Shown piece after piece: positions 6,507 through 13,627 of a DNA stretch of 15,050 nt. A model generated the notes under the pieces. The model was not told where the DNA came from and did no database searches. It saw only the letters and a program-made list of their open reading frames with translations. Both the position numbers and the translations under genes were made by a program. The stretch is from an uncultured Pseudomonadota bacterium (lineage in GTDB: Bacteria > Pseudomonadota > Gammaproteobacteria > Burkholderiales > SCOH01): contig CALMFQ010000120.1 of the NCBI GenBank assembly GCA_937863215.1, forward strand, positions 1-15,050, written 5' to 3'. Numbering within the stretch: position 1 is the first letter of the stretch; every line of letters begins with the position of its first letter.

Positions 6507-6783
6507 ATGGGCTATAGGCCAAAAGAGGGGGGGGTAATCAGATGCAGGCCCTGCCGATATCGGACATCCGACGAGATCCACGACAATCCCCCCTGCATTC
6601 GCCTGAACGGTAACCGGCGGCGCTTCCAGGTGCGTTGCGAAACCGGCCGGCTGCCGGCTGCCCGGCGGCCGCTGCCACAAGCGAGAGTTCGGGTCGATTC
6701 TGCGTATACTGCGATTTACAATACAGATCGCCGTAAGCGGGAACGATTTCCGCATTGCCCGCAATGGCAGGGGAGCAACCAGA
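6507..6783 (+). other. Gene-free leader upstream of the c-di-GMP gene, with foldable segment
   Basis: No supported gene lies in these 277 bases. The frames here stay open because of high GC, but they give no recognisable protein. A G8 run (6527-6534) can pair with a C6 run (6588-6593). The overlapping ATGCAGG (6542-6548) pairs perfectly with CCTGCAT (6592-6598). The two pairings compete for 6592-6593, and the sequence around 6600-6675 is very GC-rich. TATACT (6705-6710) and TACAAT (6717-6722) are possible -10 elements for the downstream gene, without good -35 partners. No known riboswitch was recognised. Confidence 0.35.
6769..6775 (+). promoter_or_regulatory. Shine-Dalgarno that favours a TTG start
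   Basis: AGGGGAG ends 8 bases before TTG 6784 but 14 bases before ATG 6790. Normal spacing therefore points to TTG as the start of the c-di-GMP gene. The choice changes the product by only two residues. Confidence 0.55.
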
Positions 6784-9330
6784 TTGTCCATGGATTACCC
6801 GATACCCGCGCAGCCGCCGGCCGATGGCCCGGCGCAGGATGCCGGGGCCATCGCTCGCACCGAACCGCCCATCGATCATATCGATACCGATATCGACGCA
6901 TTGCTGGCAGATGCCGGCATCGCCATGCTGTTTTTCGACCTGCAGCTGCGGCTGGTCCGTTTTACCAGCTCTGCCGTGCCGTTGTTCCATTTCGGCGCAG
7001 CCGATATCGGCCGCGCGCTGCCGCAGCTCGGCGTGCAGCTGCAGCCGGTGCAAGACTGCCTGCTGGCCGGCGCGCAGGCCGCGCTGAGCACGTCGCAGCC
7101 GCTGGACTGCCAGGTGCAGGCGCAGTCCGGCCGCTGGTACACGATGCGGATACGGCCATACCATTTGCACGGCTTGCAGCTTGCCGGGGTGATCGTCAGT
7201 TTCATCGATATGACCGAAACCAAGCTGGCACAGGAGGCGCTGCACGCGAACGAGCGTTTTCTGCGCGAATCGCAGCAGGTTGCCGGTATTGCCAGCTATG
7301 TCACCGATCTGGCGACCGGCGTCTGGAAAGTGTCGCCGGAGATGTACAAGATCTTCGGCATCGATGCCAGCTATCCGCACACGCTGGAGGGCTGGGCAGC
7401 GTTTCTGCACCCCGATACCCGCGACCAGCTGTATGCCTATCATTTCGAAGTCGAACGCGAACGCAAGCGCTTTGATTACGAATACAAGGTGGTGCGCATC
7501 AACGACAAGGCGGTGCGCTGGGTGCACGGGCTGGGCGAGCTGGAGTACGATGCCGACGGCAATCCGGTGCGGCGCATCGGCACCATCCAGGACATCACCG
7601 AACGCAAGCTGGCGGAGGAAGAGCTGGCAGTGGCGGCGGTGGCGTTCGAATCGCAGAGCAGCATGATCATCACCACACCGCAGGGCGTGATCCTGCGTGT
7701 CAATTCGGCGTTCACGCGCTTTACCGGCTATACGGCAGAAGAGGCGATCGGCAAGGCGCCGGGCGACTTGCTGCATTCCGGGCGGCACGATGCGCTGTTC
7801 TACCAGCGCATGTGGGATTCACTGCGCAACAAGGGCCGCTGGCAGGGCGAAATCTGGAATCGCCACAAGAACGGATTCGTTTACGCCGCACTGCTGACCA
7901 TTGCCGCAGTCGAGACGCCGGATCGGGGCGTAACCCATTATGTCGGCAGTTATTCCGATATCGGCGACGACAAGGAGGCCGAAGCGGAAATCCACCGGCT
8001 GGCCTACTACGATCCGCTGACGCGCCTGCCCAACCGCCGGCTGCTGCAGGACCGGCTCGGCCAGGCAATCGCCGCCAGCGGCCGCAGCGGCCGCTACGGT
8101 GCGCTGTTTTTCATCGATCTGGACAATTTCAAGGCGCTCAACGATACCCGCGGCCACGATGCCGGCGACCTGCTGCTGGTCGAAGTGGCGCAGCGCCTCG
8201 CCGGCTGCGTGCGCGATTGCGATACGGTGGCGCGCCAGGGCGGCGACGAATTCGTGGTGCTGCTGGACAATCTCAGCAGCGATGTCGAGGAAGCCGCGCG
8301 GCTGGCCGGGCAACTGGGGCACAAGCTGCGCGAGACGATAGACCGGCCGTTCAGCCTGCGCGGCCAGCAATACCATTGCAAGCTGAGCATCGGCGTGGCG
8401 CTGTTCAGCCATTGCGATACGGTCGAAGGCTTGTTCAAGCATGCCGATCTGGCGCTGTACCAGGCCAAGAACGCCGGCCGCAATACGCTGCGTTTCTTCC
8501 AGCCGGCACTGCTGGCGGCACTGGAGCTGCGCAATTCGCTCGAAGCCGAGCTGCATCAGGCCCTGATCGGCGGCCAGCTGCGGCTGTATTACCAGCCGCA
8601 GGTTGCAGCCAGCGGCATCCTTACCGGGGTTGAAGCGCTGGTGCGCTGGCAGCATCCGCAGCGCGGGCTGGTGCTGCCGGGCGAATTCATTCCGCTGGCA
8701 GAGGAAACCGGCTGGATTCTGCTGATCGGCCTGTGGGCGCTGGAAACCGCCTGCCGCCAGTTGCAGCAGTGGGCACTCGACGAGCGTACGCGGCACTTGC
8801 AGATTGCGGTCAATGTCGGCCCGCGCCAGTTCCGCCAGTCCGATTTTGTGCAGCAGGTGCAGCGGGCATTGCAGTCCAGCGGGGTAAATCCGGCGCTGTT
8901 GAAGCTGGAGCTGACCGAAAGCCTGGTGCTGGAGGATGTCGAAGACACCATCGACAAGATGCAGCAGATCAAGCTGCTGGGCGTGCGTTTCGCCATGGAC
9001 GATTTCGGCACCGGCTATTCGTCGCTGGCCTATCTGGCGCAGTTGCCGCTCGACCAGCTGAAAATCGACCGCTCGTTCGTGCGCAATATTCCCGGCAAGC
9101 GCAACGATGGCACCATCGTGCGGACCATCATCACCATGAGCCAGGGCCTGGAAATGGAGGTGATTGCCGAGGGAGTGGAAACCGAGGCGCAACGCCGGTT
9201 TCTCCAAACCCACGGTTGTCATGCCTATCAGGGTTATCTGTTCAGCCCGCCACTGCCACTGCCACTGGAGGCGCTGGAACGCATGCTGCTCGAAAATGGC
9301 CGGCTGGGCGGGGCTGCACAAGCAGGTTGA
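6784..9330 (+). CDS. PAS-PAS-PAS-GGDEF-EAL cyclic-di-GMP synthase/phosphodiesterase
   Basis: This large signalling protein (848 aa from TTG 6784) is predicted to be cytoplasmic, with no signal peptide or membrane segment. It makes and/or degrades cyclic di-GMP. Order: a CheR/CheB-type PAS (about 40-145: AGIAMLFFDLQLRLVRFT, DIGRALPQL), a PAS-PAC (160-280, ending in IQDITERK), a third PAS (285-400: ITTPQGVILRVNSAFTRFTG), GGDEF (405-565) and EAL (585-835). The cyclase signature GGDEF (486-490) is intact, with an RxxD inhibitory-site motif (477-480) exactly five residues before it. The EAL half keeps EAL (617-619), Asn677, TES (711-713), DDFGTG (739-744), K760 and EGVET (796-800), so phosphodiesterase activity is plausible. 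Both activities may be present; the net direction cannot be told. It is transcribed alone, with a long leader. The signal sensed by the PAS domains is unknown. Confidence 0.95.
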   Translation: MSMDYPIPAQPPADGPAQDAGAIARTEPPIDHIDTDIDALLADAGIAMLFFDLQLRLVRFTSSAVPLFHFGAADIGRALPQLGVQLQPVQDCLLAGAQAALSTSQPLDCQVQAQSGRWYTMRIRPYHLHGLQLAGVIVSFIDMTETKLAQEALHANERFLRESQQVAGIASYVTDLATGVWKVSPEMYKIFGIDASYPHTLEGWAAFLHPDTRDQLYAYHFEVERERKRFDYEYKVVRINDKAVRWVHGLGELEYDADGNPVRRIGTIQDITERKLAEEELAVAAVAFESQSSMIITTPQGVILRVNSAFTRFTGYTAEEAIGKAPGDLLHSGRHDALFYQRMWDSLRNKGRWQGEIWNRHKNGFVYAALLTIAAVETPDRGVTHYVGSYSDIGDDKEAEAEIHRLAYYDPLTRLPNRRLLQDRLGQAIAASGRSGRYGALFFIDLDNFKALNDTRGHDAGDLLLVEVAQRLAGCVRDCDTVARQGGDEFVVLLDNLSSDVEEAARLAGQLGHKLRETIDRPFSLRGQQYHCKLSIGVALFSHCDTVEGLFKHADLALYQAKNAGRNTLRFFQPALLAALELRNSLEAELHQALIGGQLRLYYQPQVAASGILTGVEALVRWQHPQRGLVLPGEFIPLAEETGWILLIGLWALETACRQLQQWALDERTRHLQIAVNVGPRQFRQSDFVQQVQRALQSSGVNPALLKLELTESLVLEDVEDTIDKMQQIKLLGVRFAMDDFGTGYSSLAYLAQLPLDQLKIDRSFVRNIPGKRNDGTIVRTIITMSQGLEMEVIAEGVETEAQRRFLQTHGCHAYQGYLFSPPLPLPLEALERMLLENGRLGGAAQAG
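9250..9267 (+). repeat. In-frame CCACTG triplet repeat in the EAL gene
   Basis: Three perfect tandem copies of CCACTG encode PLPLPL just after the QGYLFSP motif, where EAL proteins normally have a single PLP. The unit is six bases, so gain or loss of copies keeps the reading frame. Confidence 0.75.
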
Positions 9331-9335
9331 CTGCG

Positions 9336-9373
9336 CCGCCGCTGCAGCCGGCCGCTGCCGCGTTCAGCGGCGG
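9336..9373. repeat. Hairpin between convergent genes
   Basis: CCGCCGCTG (9336-9344) pairs perfectly with CAGCGGCGG (9365-9373). A shorter alternative uses GCCGCTG (9351-9357) with CAGCGGC (9365-9371). It lies six bases after the stop of the c-di-GMP gene and overlaps the 3' end of the convergent hydrolase. It may act as a bidirectional 3'-end structure, but there is no T-run, so an intrinsic terminator is not proven. Confidence 0.4.
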
Positions 9374-10146
9374 TAGGGGTTGGGATACAGGCAGGCGAGC
9401 ACGCCGCTGCGGTCGAACGGTTTCCAGTCGTGCTCCGGCTGCGCCAGCCGGTCGGCAATCGCGTACAGCGTCAGCGGATTCATGCCCATGCCGAGGTGGC
9501 TGGCCTTGACTTCGATGCTTTCGCTGTGTTCGGTGGCGTGCTCCAGGCTGCAGTGCCAGGAGACGATACCGTCGGTACGGCTGAAAATCGAGGTGGTCGG
9601 CACCGGCGGCGGTGCGCGCAGCGGCTCGTGCAGGTCTTCGCGGTCGAGCTTGTGGCCGGTAACGAACTGATACACGCGCCAGGCATTGGTGGCTTTCGGG
9701 TGGCCGGTGAACGGCGTACCCATGGTGATCACGCTGCGCACGATTTCCGGATGCGCTTTGGCCAGCTCGCGCGCATACAGCCCACCCAGGCTCCAGCCGA
9801 TCAGGCTGACCGGACGTTCGTGCTTGAGGTAGATGGTTTTCAGCCGCTCCAGCATCGCTTCGATCACGCCTTCGCGCGGGCCGAGGTTCAGCCCCTGTTC
9901 CCAGGCATACGGAGTGTAGCCCTGGCGCTTGAGATAGCGCCGCAACGGCCGGGTAGTGAGGTCGCCGGCCAGCATGCCCGGCAACACCAGCACCGGATGG
10001 CCGTCGCCGCGCGGCGCCATTGCCAGCAATGGCCGGGCGGCGACGGTAGCGGCGTATTCCCAGCCGAGCCGGGCTTCCAGTACCAGTTTCAGGATGCCCG
10101 GCGGACGCAGGGCGTTGAAGTCATACCAGTGGTGGGCTTTCTGCAT
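9364..10146 (-). CDS. Alpha/beta-hydrolase, probable lipase/esterase, downstream of WS/DGAT
   Basis: The 260-aa product has the alpha/beta-hydrolase fold with the nucleophile elbow GWSLGG (Ser119), an oxyanion-side VLVLPGMLAGD (52-62), and likely acid and base residues at Asp192 (SRTDGIV) and His217 (SHLGMGMNP), so the triad appears complete. No signal peptide or membrane segment is seen, suggesting a cytoplasmic enzyme. The ATG at 10146 has AGGAG about seven bases upstream. It begins 52 bases after the WS/DGAT stop on the same strand, with no terminator between, so the two likely form an operon. That context suggests a role in wax-ester or triacylglycerol turnover, or in lipid remodelling. 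The exact substrate cannot be assigned. It is convergent with the c-di-GMP gene, with a hairpin at the junction. Confidence 0.88.
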   Translation of the reverse strand: MQKAHHWYDFNALRPPGILKLVLEARLGWEYAATVAARPLLAMAPRGDGHPVLVLPGMLAGDLTTRPLRRYLKRQGYTPYAWEQGLNLGPREGVIEAMLERLKTIYLKHERPVSLIGWSLGGLYARELAKAHPEIVRSVITMGTPFTGHPKATNAWRVYQFVTGHKLDREDLHEPLRAPPPVPTTSIFSRTDGIVSWHCSLEHATEHSESIEVKASHLGMGMNPLTLYAIADRLAQPEHDWKPFDRSGVLACLYPNPYRR

Positions 10147-10198
10147 GGTCTCGCTCCTGTTTGCCGTAGCGCGCCTGCCGCCCCCGACTGGTCAGGGC

Positions 10199-11731
10199 TC
10201 AGGCCGTCTCCGGATTTTTGCGTGTTCGCGGTTTTGGCTTGGCAGCTGCCTCTGTTGCCGGTGCGTTGCTTTTGCGGCGCGGCTTGGCCGGGCTGGCGGC
10301 GGTGTCCGCCGGCTCGCCGGTTGCCGGCGCGGGCAGCTGTTCCAATTCTTCATAGGCCCGATTAACCATTTGCGCCAGCAAATGTACGTCCGGCACCGCA
10401 TTGCGCGCCACGGTCAGGCCGATATCGAGCGAATCGCAGTAGCTCATCACCGTCACGTTCAGCCCCAGCCCGTGCTCGACGATGCTCAGCGGCCAGTAGG
10501 CGAGGATTTGTCCGCCGGCAACATACAGCGGCTGACGCGGGCCGGGAACGTTGGAAATCAACAGGTTGGCAATCGGCGGCACCACGCTGGATATTCTCGA
10601 CAGGCCATACAGCGACGCCAGCCCGCCGAGCAGCCACGGCACGCCCAGCGACGGAAAATCGGTCGGCATCACCGATTTGGCCTGATTGGTCAGTGTCTTG
10701 GCCGCGGTAGCGGCACCGCGGATCGCGTGCAGCCGCTTCAGCGGATCGGCGATGTGCGTCGCCAGGTTGACCAGCGTCAGCGTAGCCTGGGTGGTGGTGC
10801 TGGTGTCGCCGGCAGCGCGCAGCGATACCGGGATGGTGGCGATCAGCGACTTGCGCGGCAGGCTGCGATGCTGCTTCAGATAGCTGCGCATGGCGCCGCT
10901 GCAGATGGCCAGCACCACGTCGTTCAGTTTCACATCGTGGGTTGCGGCAATACGCTTGATGCCGGCCAGCGGCAGTGTCAGCGCGGCAAAACCGCGTTCG
11001 CTGGTGATCGGCACGTTGAGCGGGGTTTTCGGCCCGAGGGCGAAATTCTGCTTCTGCTTGCCCGACGGCGCGCCACCGGTGCCGGATTGCCTGAGCAGGC
11101 CACCGACCACATCGAGCAGTTCGGGAATGCCGCGCATCAGCTTGCCGTATTGATCCGAAGTCTGCTTCACCGCCGCGCCGATGCGTTGCAGCAGCGTGGT
11201 CGGCGCGCTCTGGCTGGCCTGTTCGCGCCAGTCGGCCGGCACCGGTCGCGGAGTGGCACTGCTGTCGAACAGGATGCTTGCCAGCGCCACGCCGGAGGCG
11301 CCGTCCAGCGCCGCGTGGTGGACTTTCATGTAGATCGCCACGCTACCGTCGGCGAGGCCGTCGATCACGGTCAGCTCCCACAGCGGCTGGCTGCGGTCGA
11401 GCAGCCCGGCGTGCAGCTCGGCAACCTTGTCCTGCAATTGCTCGATACTGCCCGGATGCGGCAGCAGCACCTGGCGCAGGTGATATTCGGGGTTCGGCAA
11501 ACGGTCTTCGACCCACACCGGATTGACCAGGTTGAACGGCATCGGCGCCAGACGCGCGCGGAAGAATGGCGACATCGCCAGGCGCGGCATCAGTAGCCGT
11601 TTCACTTCTTCGAAATAGCTGCCCTCCATGTTTTCGGGCTTGCTCAGCAGGTACAGCGCGCCGACGTGCATCGGCGTTTCCGGGGTTTCGATGTGCAGGA
11701 ATGCGCCATCCAGACCGCTCATTGTTCTCAC
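10199..11731 (-). CDS. Wax ester synthase/acyl-CoA:diacylglycerol acyltransferase (WS/DGAT)
   Basis: This family joins acyl-CoA to long-chain alcohols or diacylglycerol, making storage wax esters or triacylglycerol at the inner membrane face. The product has the family start SGLDGAFLHIETPETPMHVG, the catalytic HHAALDG (138-144, an HHxxxDG motif), LNDVVLA (269-275) and the conserved SNVPGPRQPLY (393-403). At 510 aa it is slightly longer than many members. The excess is a tail from about residue 466, rich in Ala, Pro, Lys and Arg (for example PAKPRRKSNAP, KPKPRTRK). GTG 11731 gives an MRTMSGLD start like family members; ATG 11722 is the alternative, and neither has a strong Shine-Dalgarno. It is the first gene of a probable operon with the downstream hydrolase. 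A -10 element and a palindrome precede it. WS and DGAT activity cannot be told apart from sequence. Confidence 0.93.
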   Translation of the reverse strand: MRTMSGLDGAFLHIETPETPMHVGALYLLSKPENMEGSYFEEVKRLLMPRLAMSPFFRARLAPMPFNLVNPVWVEDRLPNPEYHLRQVLLPHPGSIEQLQDKVAELHAGLLDRSQPLWELTVIDGLADGSVAIYMKVHHAALDGASGVALASILFDSSATPRPVPADWREQASQSAPTTLLQRIGAAVKQTSDQYGKLMRGIPELLDVVGGLLRQSGTGGAPSGKQKQNFALGPKTPLNVPITSERGFAALTLPLAGIKRIAATHDVKLNDVVLAICSGAMRSYLKQHRSLPRKSLIATIPVSLRAAGDTSTTTQATLTLVNLATHIADPLKRLHAIRGAATAAKTLTNQAKSVMPTDFPSLGVPWLLGGLASLYGLSRISSVVPPIANLLISNVPGPRQPLYVAGGQILAYWPLSIVEHGLGLNVTVMSYCDSLDIGLTVARNAVPDVHLLAQMVNRAYEELEQLPAPATGEPADTAASPAKPRRKSNAPATEAAAKPKPRTRKNPETA

Positions 11732-11760
11732 GATAGTTTCTCTGCGTTATTGGTTTTTGA

Positions 11761-11778
11761 CTGACGGTCAGGATTGTA
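11761..11778 (-). promoter_or_regulatory. Candidate promoter/operator of the WS/DGAT operon
   Basis: On the minus strand a -10-like TACAAT (11778-11773) is followed after one base by a perfect palindrome, CTGAC-C-GTCAG (11771-11761), some 30 bases before the WS/DGAT start. The palindrome covers the expected transcription start, a classic place for a repressor. The -35 is weak (TGCCAA at 17-base spacing). The regulator is unknown; a TetR-type repressor would fit the position and symmetry, but none is encoded in the window. Confidence 0.4.
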
Positions 11779-11892
11779 CCCGTGTTCTCATGTCTTTGGC
11801 ATAAAAGGTCGGCTGCCGCCGGAATGGATTGGCCGGATACAGCGGTGCCTGGCCCGGAACCTGTTCAAAGTCTGTCGCGAGCAGCCCGCGGC

Positions 11893-11929
11893 AGGGCGAA
11901 CGGTAGCGCATGAGCCCCGATCTCGCCCT
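11893..11929. repeat. Inverted repeat downstream of the second hydrolase
   Basis: AGGGCGA (11893-11899) and TCGCCCT (11923-11929) form a perfect 7-bp stem with a 23-base loop, 25 bases beyond the stop of the hydrolase at 11954. No T-run follows. The remainder of the gap 11732-11953 shows no gene. The hairpin may serve as a 3'-end structure. Confidence 0.3.
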
Positions 11930-11953
11930 CGCAGCAAGATCGTGAACAGCCTC

Positions 11954-12868
11954 TCAGGAGCGGGCGCCCGTGTCGTGCCGGAAGTGTGGAATCAGTTCGT
12001 GCAGCAGGACTTCGCATACGCCCGGCGGCAGGTCGTGCGCCATCCCCGGCACTTCCACCAGCCGTGCGGCGGGAATCTTGGCAGCGGTGTCGCGGCCGCA
12101 TGCCAGCGGCACCAGCGGGTCTTCCTTGCCGTGTACCACCAGCGTCGGCCGTTCGATGCGCTGCAGCAGCGGCGTGCGATCCGGCCCCTGGACTACTGCC
12201 AGCAGCTGGCGCAGCACGCCTTCCGGATAGATCGAGCGATCCAGCCAGCGGCGAATGCGCGCCCGGTGCGCATCGTCCGACATCGGGAAGCCCGGGCTGC
12301 CGATGACGCGAATGGCGCCGAGATACTGTTCGACCAGCAGATCGCGCTTGTGCGGCTGATAGGCACCGCGCGGCGGCCGGCTGAGAATGGCGGCCTTGGC
12401 GCGCGGTGTCGGCCCCGGCAGGCCGCGTGCGCCACTGGTGCTCATGATGCTGGTCAGCGTCAGCACCCGTTCCGGCGCGATGCCGGTAAGCGTCTGCGCA
12501 ATCATGCCGCCCATCGACACCCCGACCACGTGTGCATGCTCGATATGCAGCGCATCCAGCAGGCCGAGCGCATCGCGTGCCATGTCGGCGAGCGAGTAGG
12601 GGGCGGTGATTTTCATGCCCAGCGAGTGTTTGGCGATATTCCACAGCAGATTCGGCTTGCCCAGATGGCCCATGTGCGTCGACAGGCCGATATCGCGGTT
12701 GTCGAAACGCACCACGTGATAACCGGCAGCCGCCAGCTGACGGCAGAAATCGTCCGGCCAGCCGATCATCTGCATGCCCAGGCCCATCACCAGCAATACG
12801 CACGGCTGCTGCGGGTTGCCGAAGGTTTCGTATTCGATCCGCAGACCGTTGGCTTGGACGTGTGGCAT
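11954..12868 (-). CDS. Alpha/beta-fold hydrolase (RdmC/esterase-like)
   Basis: The 304-aa product is a typical alpha/beta hydrolase of a widespread esterase-like group. It has CVLLVMGLGMQMIGWPDDFC near the oxyanion hole, YHVVRFDNRDIGLST (50-64), the nucleophile elbow GVSMGG (Ser118), Asp250 in VVHGKEDPLVP and His278 in PGMAHDLP, so a complete Ser-Asp-His triad is visible. Family members include aclacinomycin methylesterase-like enzymes, but most have no proven substrate. No signal peptide is seen, so it is probably cytoplasmic. ATG 12868 fits the family start; upstream there is no clear Shine-Dalgarno. It follows the aldolase by 47 bases on the same strand, without a terminator, so cotranscription is likely, though the two activities have no obvious shared pathway. 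Confidence 0.88.
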   Translation of the reverse strand: MPHVQANGLRIEYETFGNPQQPCVLLVMGLGMQMIGWPDDFCRQLAAAGYHVVRFDNRDIGLSTHMGHLGKPNLLWNIAKHSLGMKITAPYSLADMARDALGLLDALHIEHAHVVGVSMGGMIAQTLTGIAPERVLTLTSIMSTSGARGLPGPTPRAKAAILSRPPRGAYQPHKRDLLVEQYLGAIRVIGSPGFPMSDDAHRARIRRWLDRSIYPEGVLRQLLAVVQGPDRTPLLQRIERPTLVVHGKEDPLVPLACGRDTAAKIPAARLVEVPGMAHDLPPGVCEVLLHELIPHFRHDTGARS

Positions 12869-12915
12869 GTTGTGGCTGAATTCGACGCGAAGGATATAAC
12901 TTTAGCCGAAGCGGT

Positions 12916-13560
12916 TCAGCTTTGCGCGTTGGCGCCGTAATGGCGGAATTTTTCCAGTACCAGCGCCATTTCCGCATCCGACAACAGCGCCGGCTCGCCG
13001 ATCTGCAAGGCGCGCCAGTACATTTCGCACAGGTTTTCCACTTCGATGGTCAGCGCCTGCGCCCGTTCCAGGTCTGTCCCCAGCACCAGCAACCCGTGCG
13101 TGCCCAGCAGGCAGGCCAGCCGGCCTTCGAGCGCCTGCAGCGCATAATCCGACAACTGCTGGGTACCGAAAGTGGCATACGGCGCGCAGCGGATGTTGTT
13201 GCCGCCGGCCATGGCAATCATGTAGTGAAACGCCGGCACCTCGCGCCGCAGGCAGGCCAGCGTGGTGGCAAAGCGCGAATGGGTGTGCACCACCGCACCG
13301 ATTTCCGGTCTTGCGGCGTACACATCGTGATGAAAACGCCACTCCGACGACGGCTTGCGCCGGCCTTCGACCTTGCCGGCAAAATCCATGAACACGATGT
13401 CGTCCGGCACGATCCGGTCATAAGGCATGCCGGACGGTGTGATCAGGAATCCATCAAGCCAGCGCAGGCTCAGATTGCCGGCGCTGCCGTGGTTGATGCC
13501 CTTGGCGTCGAGCCGCAACGCGCTGTCGATCAGCGATTGGCGGGCCTGGGTTGCGTGCAT
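12916..13560 (-). CDS. Class II aldolase/adducin family protein, FucA-like
   Basis: Class II aldolases of this fold use a divalent metal, usually Zn2+, to cleave sugar phosphates such as L-fuculose-1-phosphate. Some members act on methylthioribulose phosphate or other substrates. At 214 aa the protein matches E. coli FucA in length. The metal-site residues fall at FucA positions: Glu73 (SSEWRF), His92 and His94 (VHTHS) and His155 (GTHGLL). The phosphate-binding-type loop GSAGNLS (25-31), TPSGM (41-45) and Tyr113 are also present. The ATG at 13560 has TGGAG six bases upstream. It is the first gene of a likely pair with the downstream alpha/beta hydrolase. No fucose kinase or isomerase is nearby, so the true substrate is unknown. 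An intrinsic terminator ends only 15 bases upstream of its start codon, leaving almost no room for a promoter of its own. Confidence 0.87.
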   Translation of the reverse strand: MHATQARQSLIDSALRLDAKGINHGSAGNLSLRWLDGFLITPSGMPYDRIVPDDIVFMDFAGKVEGRRKPSSEWRFHHDVYAARPEIGAVVHTHSRFATTLACLRREVPAFHYMIAMAGGNNIRCAPYATFGTQQLSDYALQALEGRLACLLGTHGLLVLGTDLERAQALTIEVENLCEMYWRALQIGEPALLSDAEMALVLEKFRHYGANAQS

Positions 13561-13575
13561 GAGTGCTCCAGATGC

Positions 13576-13603
13576 AAAAAGCCTGCACTACCGAGAGCGC
13601 AGG
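13576..13603 (-). terminator. Rho-independent terminator after the XamI-family gene
   Basis: On the minus strand CCTGCGCT (13603-13596) pairs with AGTGCAGG (13589-13582) through 8 pairs, including one G-U, around a 6-base loop. The stem is followed by C and five T (13581-13576). It lies 24 bases after the restriction-gene stop and faces the same way. The T-run ends 15 bases before the aldolase ATG. Confidence 0.8.
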
Positions 13604-13627
13604 AATGATACCGGGTATGGGGCTGGT

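Noticed and set aside
6507..6783. Possible molybdenum-cofactor or c-di-GMP riboswitch in the leader
   Set aside because: Competing hairpins exist, but I could not match the conserved core of either riboswitch class. A covariance-model search (Infernal against Rfam) would decide.
6507..7475. Long open + frame before and into the c-di-GMP gene
   Set aside because: Its protein is rich in Arg, Ala and Pro with no recognisable domain, and most of it overlaps the PAS-coding sequence in another frame. It is a high-GC shadow.
7819..9321. 500-residue minus-strand frame opposite GGDEF-EAL
   Set aside because: No domain and a Gln/Arg/Ala-rich composition typical of antisense shadows; the sense strand encodes intact conserved motifs.
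9956..11596. 546-residue + strand frame opposite WS/DGAT and the hydrolase
   Set aside because: Antisense to two well-supported genes, with Arg/Gln/His-rich sequence and no recognisable family.
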